Source: Shinella curvata | GTDB lineage: Bacteria > Pseudomonadota > Alphaproteobacteria > Rhizobiales > Rhizobiaceae | Direction of reading: 5' to 3' | Assembly: GCF_022899935.1 (NCBI RefSeq) | Contig: NZ_JALJCJ010000003.1 | Span: 124,001 to 188,000 of the forward strand | Length of the DNA: 64,000 bases | Part shown: piece after piece, positions 25,917 through 36,734 of the stretch | Numbering within the stretch: position 1 is the stretch's first letter | Layout: each line of letters opens with the position of its first letter | Translations under genes and position numbers: made by a program | The notes under the pieces: model-generated | The model's database searches: none | Seen by the model: the letters and a program-made list of their open reading frames with translations, nothing else | What the model was told of the DNA's origin: nothing

Positions 25917-26546
25917 CTATTGCTTAAGCGCGGTGTCGATGAACGACTTTGCCGCGGAAAACGCCGCCTCTATACTCATTTCCGAGGTATCAAGCAAGTG
26001 CGCATCGTCCGCCGGCTTGAGCGGGCTGTCCGCCCGGCCCATGTCTCGCTCGTCGCGCCGCACGATGTCATCGAGGATCGTCTCATAATCGGCCACCCCG
26101 CCGCCGGCGAGGATTTCGTCGTAGCGGCGTTTCGCACGGACCTCCGGCGAAGCCGTGACATAAAGCTTCACCAGCGCATCCGGGCAGACGACCGTACCGA
26201 TATCGCGACCGTCCAGAACCGTTCCGGGCTCGCGTGCCGCAAAACTGCGCTGCGCCTCGACAAGCGCACGGCGCACCGAGGGCATGACCGCGATCTTGGA
26301 GGCGGCCTCGCCGATCGCATGGGCCGAAAGCACGGCACGGTCGAGCCCGCCGAGATCGAGATTGCGCGCGACATCAGCGGCAACCGCCTCGTCATCGAGC
26401 GGCAGGCCGCGATCAAGCAACGCCTTGGCCGTCGCGCGATATGTCAGCCCCGTATCGAGATGATGGAAACTGAACTCCTCGGCAATCCGGCGCGACAGCG
26501 TGCCCTTACCCGCAGCAGCAGGACCGTCGATGGCGATTGTCTTCAT
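25917..26546 (-). CDS. cmk: Cytidylate kinase
   Basis: A 209-residue nucleoside monophosphate kinase that phosphorylates CMP and dCMP. The P-loop is at the N-terminus ([16 protein letters not shown]). The NMP-binding part ([12 protein letters not shown]), [14 protein letters not shown], and the Arg-rich lid (RRYDEI and VRRDERD) follow. Length is normal. It is upstream of rpsA by 115 bases. The partner normally just upstream, aroA, is separated from it by an extra membrane-protein gene here. Confidence 0.95.
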   Translation of the reverse strand: MKTIAIDGPAAAGKGTLSRRIAEEFSFHHLDTGLTYRATAKALLDRGLPLDDEAVAADVARNLDLGGLDRAVLSAHAIGEAASKIAVMPSVRRALVEAQRSFAAREPGTVLDGRDIGTVVCPDALVKLYVTASPEVRAKRRYDEILAGGGVADYETILDDIVRRDERDMGRADSPLKPADDAHLLDTSEMSIEAAFSAAKSFIDTALKQ

Positions 26547-26674
26547 GGCGTATCCGTGTGCGTCACATGCTTTTCATCAAGCGTGTTAGCGGAAGAATGG
26601 TGCCAATGCCAAGGGGCAAGCCGCAGGGTGACGGCCATTTCCGATAGATGCTGGAATTTACCAGGCCACAAACT

Positions 26675-27295
26675 TCAAGGCTCCGTCTTCTCAGCGGTCT
26701 GCTTTTCAGCCAGGCGGCGTCGCCTTTCTGCAAACAGCACCATGAACAACAAAGGGCAGCACAAGAGGACAAGCATCAGTTCGCGCATGCTCATTTTCAG
26801 CCCAGCATCTTGAATCCCGATAACGTTGGCAAGAACTTGCCAAACCGCCGCAAGGAAAACCAGAGGAAGCACAACGAGAAAATTGCGCAGCTTCCAGTCG
26901 CTGATCGCGCCGAGGAGCAGTTTAAAATGCATGGCGGCAAGCTCGCCCCAGGATGGAAGCGGCGACATATTATCCACCGCCGAAACGGGCGCTCTATCAA
27001 GGATTGAGGCCATGGCGCGCGCATAACCACGCTCTATCAGTATGACCGCAAACAACAAAAAGATCGCGACCGCTCCCGCCATCGTTCTAAGCGGTGGGCT
27101 GGCATAGGCAAGCAATGCGGACAGCGCCATCGCAAGCGTCAGGAACACCTGAAGGAGCGTGCTCCACTTCGACATTCGCTGAACGCGCGCACATTCGTCA
27201 TCCGTGAGAACAACCGCCTTTGCGCGCGGATGCAGACGAAAGACAACCCGCCTATCGTCAAGACGGCGAAGGATTCGATTGGGAACACTCGTCAT
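26675..27295 (-). CDS. Membrane protein of unknown function, lower G+C, between aroA and cmk
   Basis: A 206-residue protein with four predicted helices (about residues 45-65, 70-88, 138-160 and 170-190), a basic N-terminal region (RILRRLDDRRVVFRLHPRAK) and a charged C-terminal tail. No family is recognised. Base composition differs from its surroundings: 26821-26880 has 30 G+C in 60 bases, against 43 in 60 for 27781-27840 in aroA. It separates aroA from cmk, which are usually adjacent. Both points suggest later acquisition. Confidence 0.75.
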   Translation of the reverse strand: MTSVPNRILRRLDDRRVVFRLHPRAKAVVLTDDECARVQRMSKWSTLLQVFLTLAMALSALLAYASPPLRTMAGAVAIFLLFAVILIERGYARAMASILDRAPVSAVDNMSPLPSWGELAAMHFKLLLGAISDWKLRNFLVVLPLVFLAAVWQVLANVIGIQDAGLKMSMRELMLVLLCCPLLFMVLFAERRRRLAEKQTAEKTEP

Positions 27296-27366
27296 GCTGA
27301 CTCCTGGATTTCTGACAAAACCTAGGCGACAGCATTTAACAGTCCCTTCCCGACAAAGTCGAAATT

Positions 27367-28797
<1,431 letters not shown>

Positions 28798-28979
28798 TTA
28801 AACCGTCATCCTCCTGTCGGAAAACAATCGCCGCCACGGCCCCGCGCCGGCCCCTGCCGAAGTTAGGCTTTGACAGGATTGCGCAAGACGATTAAGGGGA
28901 CCGGCTAATCATTTTACCGTTCAACGCGCCGGACAACCGGCCCTGCCGGAAACCATACGGCACTCAGAAGGCTTTGACT

Positions 28980-29366
28980 GTGGCTAAAGCGGAACTCGGA
29001 ACCAAACGCATCGATCCGGAAACGGGCAAGAAGTTCTACGACCTCAATCGCGACCCGATCGTTTCCCCCTATACCGGCAAGACCTATCCGCTGTCCTTCT
29101 TCGAAGAGACCTCTGCGGCGGCTGTCCTGGAGAAGGAAGAGGAAGAGGACGCCAACGAAGTCGATGCCGAGAACACGGAAGTCGAACTGGTTTCACTCGA
29201 GGACGCCGATGACGATGCAGCCGGCGGCGACGACCTGCCTGATCTCGGCGACGACGATGTGGAAATCGACGGCGACGACGACGACACCTTCCTGGAGCAG
29301 GAAGAAGACGACGATGACGACATGACCGGCATCATCGGTGTCGGCGGCGACGACGACGAAGCGTAA
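28980..29366 (+). CDS. FYDLN-acid domain protein (TIGR02300 family)
   Basis: A 128-residue protein with the family N-terminus ELGTKRIDPETGKKFYDLNR and PIVSPYTGKTYP, then an extremely acidic C-terminal half with long Asp/Glu runs. The family is confined largely to alphaproteobacteria and has no known function. I chose the GTG at 28980 because family members begin MAKxELGTKR and AGAAGG lies eight bases upstream; a TTG two codons earlier is less likely. It is divergent from aroA and ends at a clear terminator. Confidence 0.9.
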   Translation: MAKAELGTKRIDPETGKKFYDLNRDPIVSPYTGKTYPLSFFEETSAAAVLEKEEEEDANEVDAENTEVELVSLEDADDDAAGGDDLPDLGDDDVEIDGDDDDTFLEQEEDDDDDMTGIIGVGGDDDEA

Positions 29367-29377
29367 GATTTTGATTT

Positions 29378-29416
29378 TCCGGCCGGTTTCAAAAAAATCG
29401 GCCGGATTTCATTTTT
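29378..29416 (+). terminator. Intrinsic terminator after the FYDLN-acid gene
   Basis: An 8-bp perfect stem (TCCGGCCG at 29378-29385 with CGGCCGGA at 29399-29406) with a 13-base A-rich loop is followed by TTTCATTTTT. It lies between the acidic protein gene and tRNA-Ala. Confidence 0.8.
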
Positions 29417-29513
29417 CGGCTTGCCATCTCCGAAACCCGGAAGTAATAAGCCGCCACACCGAACGGCAACGCCGCTTCGGTTCCCGGAAACCGGCTCCGC
29501 CGGAACCCGTTAT

Positions 29514-29589
<76 letters not shown>

Positions 29590-29635
29590 AATCCTCCCGC
29601 ACCTGATATTCGTTGGATAGCAAACTAGCCGTTCG

Positions 29636-29908
29636 TCACGGTTGTTCGCGCATGCCCGGCGTCGCTTCGCGCTGGTCGGCATCCTCGAGATCGCTCTTCA
29701 CCAGAAACGTATCGTTGTGCTGGCGGGCAGCTTCGCGCAGGGCGGCGAGATTGGGCATGTCGTCGCCTTCGATTTCACCTCTGCCGCCCTGATCGATTTC
29801 GCGTTCGGCCTGGTACCAGTGGTCATCGGGGTTGCCGTCCGGCTGGCCTTCCTGTTGCCAGAGCTCATGGGCGCGTTTGCGGATTTTTTCGTCGCGGTCG
29901 TCGGTCAT
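29636..29908 (-). CDS. DUF2934 family protein
   Basis: A 90-residue hydrophilic protein whose first half carries the DUF2934 pattern (IRKRAHELWQQEGQPDG and HWYQAEREI). The family has no assigned function and is common, in many copies, in rhizobia. The second half is acidic and probably disordered. It is a single gene convergent with the tRNA. Confidence 0.88.
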   Translation of the reverse strand: MTDDRDEKIRKRAHELWQQEGQPDGNPDDHWYQAEREIDQGGRGEIEGDDMPNLAALREAARQHNDTFLVKSDLEDADQREATPGMREQP

Positions 29909-30069
29909 GACGGGCTCCCTTCATGTTGCGTTGAAAAACGGCGGGCGGGGCAGGATGTTCCTTTCACTGCCTCCGGCGGGAACGACTTTTCTTGCGTCTT
30001 TCACGGGTCGCGAATAAGCATGGTCCGCCGGGCGTCTAGGGACCGACGCCAGCTTTGTCGGGGGACATC

Positions 30070-31254
30070 ATGAGCTTTACGGAAACAACAACAACTTCCT
30101 GGTTTTCCAGACTGAAGAGCGCACTGATCAAGATCGTGGTCGGCTTCATTCTGCTGATCGCCTGCATCTGGCTTCTGTTCTGGAACGAAGGCCGCTCCGT
30201 CAAAACCTATCGCGCGCTCGTCGAGGGTGCCGGGCTTGTCGTCTCCGTCGAGAACGGCGCCGTCGACCCGGCCAACGAGGGCAAGCTCGTCCACATCTCG
30301 GGACCGGTCAAGCCGGTCGGCGTGCCCGAAGACAGCCAGCTCGGCATTTCGGCCGATGGCGCAGTCGGGCTCGACCGTATCGTCGAGATGTACCAGTGGG
30401 TCGAGGAATCGAAGTCCGAGACGCGCAAGCAGCTCGGCGGCAGCGAGGAAACCGTCACGACCTATTCCTATCGCAAGGAGTGGAACCGTCGGGAGATCAG
30501 CTCCAGCGGCTTCCGCCAGTCGGGCCACGACAACCCGCAAAAGCCGATCGATGATGCGAGCTTCCCGGTCGCGTCCGCCAATATCGGCGCCTTCAGCGTG
30601 GATGGCCGCACGGTGGCCAATCTCGGCGACGACAGGCCGATCCCGTTGACCGCGCTCGACGTCAACCGGGTCGGCGAGGCTACGGCGCTCGCCAAACCGG
30701 TCTCCGCCCTTGGCGGCCAGGCGGTCTTCGCGTTCGATCCACAGAACCCTCAGGTCGGCGATATCAGGATTTCCTTCAAGCGCTCGGATCTGTCCGAAGC
30801 GAGCTTCGTCGGAGCGCAGCGCGGCAACGGCCTTACGGCATACAAGACGACGAACGGGCGCGAACTCCTGCTCAGCGAAGCCGGCATCCACGATGCGGCG
30901 GCGATGTTCGAGACCGCGCAGAGCGAGAACACGATCATCACATGGGCGGTGCGCGTAGGCGGGCTCATCGGCATCTTCATCGGCTTCGCCTTCATCTTCT
31001 CGATCCTCGGCGTGATCGGCGACGTCATTCCGTTCATCGGCTCCATCGTCAATTTCGGCACCTCCGCCATCGCACTGATCCTGACGCTGCTGATCGGCCC
31101 CGCCGTCATCGCCATTGCCTGGATAGCGTATCGTCCGGTCATCGCGATTGCCGTTCTCGTCGCCGGTATTGCGCTGGCGGCGGGCATCCTTTACCTGCGC
31201 AGGGGCAAAGCCGCCGCAGCACCGGCAACAACGGGTGCGCTCGGCAGACAATAG
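30070..31254 (+). CDS. TMEM43-family membrane protein
   Basis: A 394-residue protein homologous to the LUMA/TMEM43 family. One N-terminal helix (VVGFILLIACIWLLFWNEGR, with the family WNEGR end) is followed by a large extracytoplasmic domain of ~260 residues and then three or four C-terminal helices (LIGIFIGFAFIFSILGVIGD onward). The role in bacteria is unknown; it may organise membrane complexes. The ATG at 30070 follows GGGGGA; an upstream TTG start adds five residues. It is followed after 22 bases by the YdcF gene. Confidence 0.85.
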   Translation: MSFTETTTTSWFSRLKSALIKIVVGFILLIACIWLLFWNEGRSVKTYRALVEGAGLVVSVENGAVDPANEGKLVHISGPVKPVGVPEDSQLGISADGAVGLDRIVEMYQWVEESKSETRKQLGGSEETVTTYSYRKEWNRREISSSGFRQSGHDNPQKPIDDASFPVASANIGAFSVDGRTVANLGDDRPIPLTALDVNRVGEATALAKPVSALGGQAVFAFDPQNPQVGDIRISFKRSDLSEASFVGAQRGNGLTAYKTTNGRELLLSEAGIHDAAAMFETAQSENTIITWAVRVGGLIGIFIGFAFIFSILGVIGDVIPFIGSIVNFGTSAIALILTLLIGPAVIAIAWIAYRPVIAIAVLVAGIALAAGILYLRRGKAAAAPATTGALGRQ

Positions 31255-31276
31255 CGGCGGCAGGAATGGGTGGCGC

Positions 31277-32068
31277 GTGACCTTCTATGTTTCGAAGATC
31301 TTCTGGCTCGTCGCCCAACCGCTCTCCGTCGCCTTCCTGCTTCTCGCCATCGGCATCCTTGCGGGGCTGGCGAACCGGCGACGTATCGGGACGGGTGCAA
31401 GCCTCGCCGCCGCCCTCGTCCTGTTTGTAACTCTGTTCACGACGACGGGTGCGGTGCTTCTGCAGAAACTGGAGGATCGTTTCGCACGCGCCGACCTTCC
31501 GGCGGGCGGGCCAGGCTGCATCATCACGCTCGGAGGCGGCTTCGAATCGGAGATCGTCGCCGCACGGGGCGGCTTCGAGATGACCCAGGCCGGCGATCGC
31601 TTCATCGAAACGCTGCGGCTGGCGCGGGATTTCCCCTTGGCGCGCATCCTCGTTTCCGGTGGTGACGGCTCGCTGAGCGGCACCTATGAGGGAGACGCCA
31701 TTGTTGCCGAACGCTTTTTCTCCGCCTTCGGCATCCCCGCCGAGCGGTTGATCCGCGAAACGGAATCGCGCGACACCTTCGAGAATGCTGCCAATACGGA
31801 GACGTTGCTGGCGTCAAACGGGCTGAAAGATTGCCTGCTTGTCACCTCGGCCTTCCACATGCCGCGCTCCATGGGCCTCTTCCGCAAACGCGGCCTGGAG
31901 GTCCTGCCATGGCCGACGGACTACCGCACGACAGGCAAGGCCAGTCTCGGGCTCGACTTCACACAGCCTTCGGCGAACACCCAGCTGATGAGCACGGCTG
32001 TTCGCGAATGGACAGGCCTGCTTTTCTATTATGCCGCGGGGCGCACGCAGGCGCTCCTCCCGCAATAG
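31277..32068 (+). CDS. YdcF family protein (DUF218)
   Basis: A 263-residue membrane protein with two N-terminal helices (IFWLVAQPLSVAFLLLAIGI and AALVLFVTLFTTTGAVLLQ) and a C-terminal DUF218 domain with its core motifs IITLGGGFESE, ILVSGGDG, ESRDTFENAANT and LLVTSAFHMPRSMG. Members such as SanA and ElyC affect envelope integrity. I start it at the GTG at 31277 (MTFYVSKIFW); the frame upstream is only a shadow of the TMEM43 gene. Confidence 0.9.
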   Translation: MTFYVSKIFWLVAQPLSVAFLLLAIGILAGLANRRRIGTGASLAAALVLFVTLFTTTGAVLLQKLEDRFARADLPAGGPGCIITLGGGFESEIVAARGGFEMTQAGDRFIETLRLARDFPLARILVSGGDGSLSGTYEGDAIVAERFFSAFGIPAERLIRETESRDTFENAANTETLLASNGLKDCLLVTSAFHMPRSMGLFRKRGLEVLPWPTDYRTTGKASLGLDFTQPSANTQLMSTAVREWTGLLFYYAAGRTQALLPQ

Positions 32069-32074
32069 ACGGCA

Positions 32075-32548
32075 CTACTTCTTGGAAATCGTTTCGAAAC
32101 GGGCGCCGCGCACGCGGATCGTCATCGTGCAATATTCCTTGTCGTCACGGCCGCAGCTTGCAGCATTGGCCTTGAGTTCCAACACCTTGTTGCCGAAGCG
32201 CTGCTTCATGTCGTAGCCGTAGAGATCGGCATTGGCGGCAAGGAAGTAGCCACCCTCCGCCACGCGGATATAGAACTGGTGCGGGCAACCGACATCGCCG
32301 CACAGCCCCCCCGGCACACCATCGCAATTGACGGCGCCAAGGTTGAAGATCGCATCGACGAGGCGGTCATTGTTGAAATCGACATTATCCGCGAAGTCTT
32401 CGCCATAGATCGCGCTCTTGCAGCGCGCGGCGACTTCGGCCTCAACCGTGGCGAGCGGGTCCTGCACGATTTCGGCGGCACGGGCCGGCATGCCGGCGGC
32501 GAGCAGCGCAGCGGAGACGAGCGCGAGAATTCTGATACGGATGGCCAT
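32075..32548 (-). CDS. Secreted protein of unknown function with several cysteines
   Basis: A 157-residue protein with a signal peptide (MAIRIRILALVSAALLAAGM, cleavage likely after ARAAE region near residue 25). The mature part has six Cys residues (AARCKS, VNCDG, GGLCGDVGC, AASCGR and EYCTM), enough for three disulphides, and an Asp/Asn-rich stretch NVDFNNDRLVDAIF that recalls calcium-binding loops of proteins annotated for EF-hand-like repeats. I cannot name a family. It is convergent with the YdcF gene. Confidence 0.75.
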   Translation of the reverse strand: MAIRIRILALVSAALLAAGMPARAAEIVQDPLATVEAEVAARCKSAIYGEDFADNVDFNNDRLVDAIFNLGAVNCDGVPGGLCGDVGCPHQFYIRVAEGGYFLAANADLYGYDMKQRFGNKVLELKANAASCGRDDKEYCTMTIRVRGARFETISKK

Positions 32549-32676
32549 CTCTCAAACCTTTCCATGGCAGGCGATTCGGTCATTATGCACCTGGGAATGC
32601 GCGCAGCCTGATTCTGTCGCGCGCGACTTTACCGCCGCCAAGCTGTTGCGAGGCTTGGCCGGGGAGGGAGAAGAGC

Positions 32677-33312
32677 GTGACGATCCTGGAACTGCTTGAT
32701 TACACCGGTGTGGCAGTCTTTGCGGCAACCGGTGCGCTATCGGCGTCGCGCAAGCAGCTCGACATTATCGGCTTCCTGTTCCTGGCGGCCGCAACCGGCA
32801 TCGGCGGAGGCACGGTCCGCGACGTCATCCTGGGTGCGACGCCCGTTTTCTGGGTGGTAAACCCGACCTATCTGATCGTCTGCGTCGCCGTCGCCCTCCT
32901 CGTCTTCGTGCTCGCGCACCGCATCGAGTCACGCTATCGCCTGCTGCTGTGGCTCGATGCCATGGGCGTGTCGGCCTATTGCGTGATGGGGGCAGCCAAG
33001 GGCTATGCGGCCACGAACTCGCCGACCGTCGCCATTACGACCGGCGTGCTGACGGCGAGCGTCGGCGGCATCATCCGCGATCTCCTGGCAAACGAGCCCT
33101 CCGTCCTGCTGCGGCCCGAGGTCTATGTGACGGCGGCGCTGATCGGCGCGGCGGGCTTCACGGCTGCCACAGTTGCCGGCGCACCGCTCTGGCTGGCCTC
33201 GGCGATCGGCATTGCCGCAGCCTTCGCGGTGCGCGGCGGTGCGCTGCGTTTCGGCTGGCGTTTCCCGGTCTACAGGCCCCGACCGGGGCGGCATCCCGAT
33301 GATGTGATGTGA
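32677..33312 (+). CDS. Trimeric intracellular cation (TRIC) channel family protein
   Basis: A 211-residue membrane protein with seven predicted helices and the tandem UPF0126/TRIC pattern: FAATGALSASRKQLDIIGF, ATGIGGGTVRDVILGATP, and in the second half VGGIIRDLLANEPSVLL. The two glycine-rich kinked helices that line the pore in bacterial TRIC channels are visible as GGGTVRD and GGIIRD. Likely a monovalent cation channel of the inner membrane. It ends six bases before the convergent irr stop. Confidence 0.9.
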   Translation: MTILELLDYTGVAVFAATGALSASRKQLDIIGFLFLAAATGIGGGTVRDVILGATPVFWVVNPTYLIVCVAVALLVFVLAHRIESRYRLLLWLDAMGVSAYCVMGAAKGYAATNSPTVAITTGVLTASVGGIIRDLLANEPSVLLRPEVYVTAALIGAAGFTAATVAGAPLWLASAIGIAAAFAVRGGALRFGWRFPVYRPRPGRHPDDVM

Positions 33313-33318
33313 AAGGTC

Positions 33319-33756
33319 TCAGTCCTTCCTGCAGGGACGCAGGCGGATGATCACGTCGACATTGGCGATTTCCATGCCTTCCGGCGGCTCCGGCAGATTG
33401 TCGATCGCGATGTTGCTGACGGGAATGTCGAGAACGCGGTTTTCACCCTCGACGAAGAAATGATGGTGATCGGAAACGTTCGTGTCGAAATAGGTCTTCG
33501 AGCTTTCGACGGCGAGAACGCGGATCAGGCCCGCCTCGGTGAACTGGTGCAGCGTGTTGTAAACGGTCGCAAGCGACACCGGCACGCCGGCGGTCACCGC
33601 CTCCTCGTGCAGTTCCTCGACGGTCAGGTGACGGTCACCCTTGGCGAAAAGCAGGTCGGCGAGTGCCACGCGCTGGCGCGTCGGGCGCAGGCCGGAATGG
33701 CGCAGGCGCGTTTCGATGGGCATCTCGTGTGCATGCGGCATGGGCGACGGGTCCAC
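33319..33756 (-). CDS. irr: Iron response regulator Irr (Fur family)
   Basis: A 145-residue Fur-type regulator. The DNA-binding helix region is GLRPTRQRVALADLLF and SLATVYNTLHQFTEAGLI, and the metal/haem region is FDTNVSDHHHFFVEGE with the HHH motif typical of Irr. Irr represses iron-using genes when haem is scarce. There is no Cys-Pro haem motif near the N-terminus, unlike the Bradyrhizobium protein. The start is uncertain: I chose a GTG at 33756 because AAGG precedes it by eight bases and a good promoter lies just upstream; ATGs at 33741 and 33723 are possible. Confidence 0.9.
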   Translation of the reverse strand: MDPSPMPHAHEMPIETRLRHSGLRPTRQRVALADLLFAKGDRHLTVEELHEEAVTAGVPVSLATVYNTLHQFTEAGLIRVLAVESSKTYFDTNVSDHHHFFVEGENRVLDIPVSNIAIDNLPEPPEGMEIANVDVIIRLRPCRKD

Positions 33757-33789
33757 TTGCTGGGCCTTGAACAACTATCTTGAACTTTC

Positions 33790-33818
33790 GATATAACTTT
33801 AGCGGAAGCGGGTTTCAA
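33790..33818 (-). promoter_or_regulatory. Putative sigma-70 promoter of irr
   Basis: On the minus strand TTGAAA (33818-33813), a 17-base spacer and TATATC (33795-33790) match the housekeeping promoter with five and four of six bases. Transcription would start near 33783, giving a leader of about 27 bases to the GTG at 33756. The remaining bases up to fabA at 34058 show no clear element apart from a presumed fabA promoter. Confidence 0.55.
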
Positions 33819-34057
33819 TAGGAATGCCGCATCGACAAGGCGCGCAACATGCGGAAAACCGGGGCCCTTGCTTGGTGTTTGCCACTTTGCACTGGCTGTG
33901 ACCGCTGGCATCATGTATGCGGACAGCGGAATGGACGTCTCATCCGCACAGGATGGGGCAGAAAAAACGAGGCGGCCGGGATGCTTCAAATCGCCCCCGT
34001 CCTTCGCTAAATCTAACGCTGAACAAGCGTGAACAAGACCGGGGATGAAACACCACG

Positions 34058-34573
34058 ATGACGACCAGGCAATCCAGCTACAATTATGAGGAAATTCTGT
34101 CCTGCGGCCGCGGCGAACTTTTCGGCCCCGGCAATGCGCAGCTTCCTCTGCCGCCGATGCTCATGGTCCACCGCATCACCGACATCTCAGAAACCGGCGG
34201 CGCCTTCGACAAGGGCTATATCCGCGCGGCTTATGACGTGAAGCCGGACGACTGGTACTTCCCCTGCCACTTCCAGGGCAACCCGATCATGCCGGGCTGC
34301 CTCGGCCTCGACGGTATGTGGCAGCTTACCGGCTTCTTCCTCGGCTGGCTCGGCGAGCCCGGACGCGGCATGGCGCTCTCCACCGGCGAAGTGAAGTTCA
34401 AGGGCATGGTTCGCCCCAATACCAAACTTCTCGAATACGGCATCGACTTCAAGCGCGTCATGCGCGGTCGCCTCGTACTCGGCACGGCGGACGGCTGGCT
34501 GAAGGCCGACGGCGAGACCATCTATCAGGCAACCGACCTGCGCGTCGGCCTGTCGAAGGACAAAGACGCTTAA
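34058..34573 (+). CDS. fabA: 3-hydroxydecanoyl-ACP dehydratase/isomerase FabA
   Basis: A 171-residue enzyme that dehydrates 3-hydroxydecanoyl-ACP and isomerises the trans-2 to the cis-3 double bond, starting unsaturated fatty acid synthesis. The catalytic His near residue 71 is in [18 protein letters not shown], and the active-site Asp follows in GLDGMWQL. The tail DLRVGLSKD is typical. It heads the fabA-fabB-fabI operon, divergent from irr, an arrangement conserved in Rhizobiaceae. Confidence 0.97.
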   Translation: MTTRQSSYNYEEILSCGRGELFGPGNAQLPLPPMLMVHRITDISETGGAFDKGYIRAAYDVKPDDWYFPCHFQGNPIMPGCLGLDGMWQLTGFFLGWLGEPGRGMALSTGEVKFKGMVRPNTKLLEYGIDFKRVMRGRLVLGTADGWLKADGETIYQATDLRVGLSKDKDA

Positions 34574-34599
34574 GGGCGGCCACAGGCTGCAGAAAGCCT

Positions 34600-34623
34600 G
34601 AAGGCGGCGCCTGAGCCGCCTTC
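34600..34623 (+). other. Hairpin in the fabA-fabB spacer
   Basis: GAAGGCGGC at 34600-34608 pairs with GCCGCCTTC at 34615-34623 around a 6-base loop. No U-run follows, so it is more likely an mRNA-stability or processing element than a terminator. Confidence 0.5.
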
Positions 34624-34654
34624 ACAACAAGACGTTCTAGAAAAGGGCAGGAAT

Positions 34655-35878
34655 ATGAGACGGGTAGTTGTCACGGGTCTGGGGATCGTATCCTCCATCG
34701 GGAACAACGCAGACGAAGTGACGGCGTCGCTGCGCGACGCGCGCTCCGGCATCAGCTTCAGCCAGGATTTCGCCGACCATGGCTTCAAGTGCCAGGTCTG
34801 GGGTTCGCCCAACATCGACACGACCGAACTCGTCGACCGCCGCGCCGCCCGCTTCCTCTCGCAGGGCGGCTCGTGGAACCACGTCGCCATGAAGCAGGCG
34901 ATCGCCGATTCCGGACTGGAAGAAGCAGACTACGCCGCCAACGAGAGCACCGGCATCATCATGGGTTCGGGCGGCCCGTCCACCCGCACCCTGATCGAAG
35001 CGGCCGAGATCACGCTCAAGAACAACTCGCCCAAGCGCATCGGCCCGTTCGCCGTGCCGAAGGCCATGTCTTCGACGGCGTCGGCCACGCTCGCCACCTG
35101 GTTCAAGATCCACGGCGTCAACTACTCGATCTCGTCGGCCTGCTCGACCTCGGCGCACTGCATCGGCAATGCTGCCGAGATGATCCAGTGGGGCAAGCAG
35201 GACATCATGTTCGCCGGCGGTCACGAAGACCTCGACTGGACCATGTCGAACCTGTTCGACGCCATGGGCGCCATGTCCTCCAAGTACAACGACACACCCG
35301 CCACCGCCTCGCGCGCCTATGACGTCAGCCGCGACGGCTTCGTTATCGCCGGCGGCGCCGGCGTTCTGGTTCTCGAAGAGCTGGAACACGCCAAGGCCCG
35401 CGGCGCGAAGATCTATGCCGAAATCGTCGGCTACGGCGCGACCTCCGACGGCTACGACATGGTCGCCCCCTCAGGCGAAGGCGCGATGCGCTGCATGCGC
35501 CAGGCGCTCGCTACCGTGAAGGGCGATGTCGACTACATCAACACGCACGGCACTTCGACGCCCGTCGGCGATTCGAAGGAAATCGGCGCGATCCGTGAAG
35601 TCTTCGGCGACAAGATCCCGCATATCCAGTCGACCAAGTCGCTGACCGGCCACTCGCTGGGTGCTGCCGGCGTGCAGGAATCGATCTACGGCCTCCTGAT
35701 GATGCAGGCCGGCTTCATCGGCGAAAGCGCCCATATCACCGAGCTCGATCCGGAATTCGACGGCGTGCCGATCGTGCGCAAGCGCATCGACAATGCCAAG
35801 ATCGACACGGTTCTTTCGAACTCCTTCGGCTTCGGCGGCACCAACGCCACGCTGGTCTTCCAGCGCCACAACGGATGA
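34655..35878 (+). CDS. fabB: Beta-ketoacyl-ACP synthase I FabB
   Basis: A 407-residue condensing enzyme that elongates the unsaturated acyl chain after FabA. The catalytic triad is visible: Cys in [12 protein letters not shown], His in [12 protein letters not shown] and His in [14 protein letters not shown]. It starts [15 protein letters not shown] after the initiating Met, typical of KAS I, with a good AAGGGCAGG-type ribosome region. Its stop overlaps the fabI start (ATGA). Confidence 0.97.
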   Translation: MRRVVVTGLGIVSSIGNNADEVTASLRDARSGISFSQDFADHGFKCQVWGSPNIDTTELVDRRAARFLSQGGSWNHVAMKQAIADSGLEEADYAANESTGIIMGSGGPSTRTLIEAAEITLKNNSPKRIGPFAVPKAMSSTASATLATWFKIHGVNYSISSACSTSAHCIGNAAEMIQWGKQDIMFAGGHEDLDWTMSNLFDAMGAMSSKYNDTPATASRAYDVSRDGFVIAGGAGVLVLEELEHAKARGAKIYAEIVGYGATSDGYDMVAPSGEGAMRCMRQALATVKGDVDYINTHGTSTPVGDSKEIGAIREVFGDKIPHIQSTKSLTGHSLGAAGVQESIYGLLMMQAGFIGESAHITELDPEFDGVPIVRKRIDNAKIDTVLSNSFGFGGTNATLVFQRHNG

Positions 35879-36690
35879 ACGGCATGACGGGGATCATGAA
35901 CGGCAAGCGCGGCCTCATCATGGGGGTCGCGAATAACCACTCCATCGCCTGGGGCATCGCACAGAAGCTTGCCGGTGCGGGCGCTGAACTCGCCTTCACC
36001 TACCAGGGCGAAGCGCTCGGCAAGCGTGTGAAGCCGCTTGCCGCCGAGCTCGGCTCCGACTTCGTCATTCCCTGCGATGTCGAGGACATCGCCTCGGTGG
36101 ATGCGACGATCGAGGCGATCAAGGAAAAGTGGGGCAAGCTCGATTTCGTCGTGCATGCCATCGGCTTCTCCGACAAGAACGAGCTGAAGGGCCTCTACGC
36201 CGACACCTCGCGCGACAACTTTTCGCGCACCATGGTGATCTCCTGCTTCTCGTTCACGGAAATCGCCAAGCGCGCCGCGGATCTGATGACCGATGGCGGC
36301 GCGATGCTGACGCTGACCTATGGCGGCTCCACGCGCCTCATGCCGAACTACAACGTCATGGGCGTCGCCAAGGCCGCACTCGAAGCCTCCGTGCGCTACC
36401 TTGCCGGCGACTACGGTCCGCAGGGCATCCGCGTCAACGCCATTTCGGCCGGCCCGATCCGCACGCTGGCCGGCGCTGGCATCTCGGACGCTCGCGCCAT
36501 GCTCTCCTGGCAGCAGAAAAACGCGCCGCTGCGTCGCACCGTCACCATCGAGGACGTCGGCAATTCGGCCCTCTACCTGCTCTCCGACATGTCGAGCGGC
36601 GTCACCGGCGAAATCCACTATGTGGACTCCGGCTACAACATCACCTCCATGCCGACGCTGGAGCGACTGGCCAAGGCCGACGGCGAGTAA
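35875..36690 (+). CDS. fabI: Enoyl-ACP reductase FabI (NADH)
   Basis: A 271-residue short-chain dehydrogenase-like enoyl reductase that completes each elongation cycle. The N-terminal cofactor motif [20 protein letters not shown] is diagnostic for FabI, and the catalytic Tyr-x6-Lys appears as YNVMGVAK. FabI is the target of triclosan. The ATG at 35875 overlaps the fabB stop by four bases; ATGs at 35884 and 35896 are alternatives that shorten the N-terminus slightly. It ends at a strong terminator. Confidence 0.95.
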   Translation: MNGMTGIMNGKRGLIMGVANNHSIAWGIAQKLAGAGAELAFTYQGEALGKRVKPLAAELGSDFVIPCDVEDIASVDATIEAIKEKWGKLDFVVHAIGFSDKNELKGLYADTSRDNFSRTMVISCFSFTEIAKRAADLMTDGGAMLTLTYGGSTRLMPNYNVMGVAKAALEASVRYLAGDYGPQGIRVNAISAGPIRTLAGAGISDARAMLSWQQKNAPLRRTVTIEDVGNSALYLLSDMSSGVTGEIHYVDSGYNITSMPTLERLAKADGE

Positions 36691-36696
36691 CAAGGG

Positions 36697-36734
36697 CGGC
36701 GCGGAGTTTTGGAACTTCGCGCCGTTTTCCTTTT
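36697..36734 (+). terminator. Intrinsic terminator of the fabA-fabB-fabI operon
   Basis: A 12-bp stem with one G-U pair (36697-36708 with 36713-36724, loop TTGG) is followed by TTTTCCTTTT. It lies directly after the fabI stop. Confidence 0.9.
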
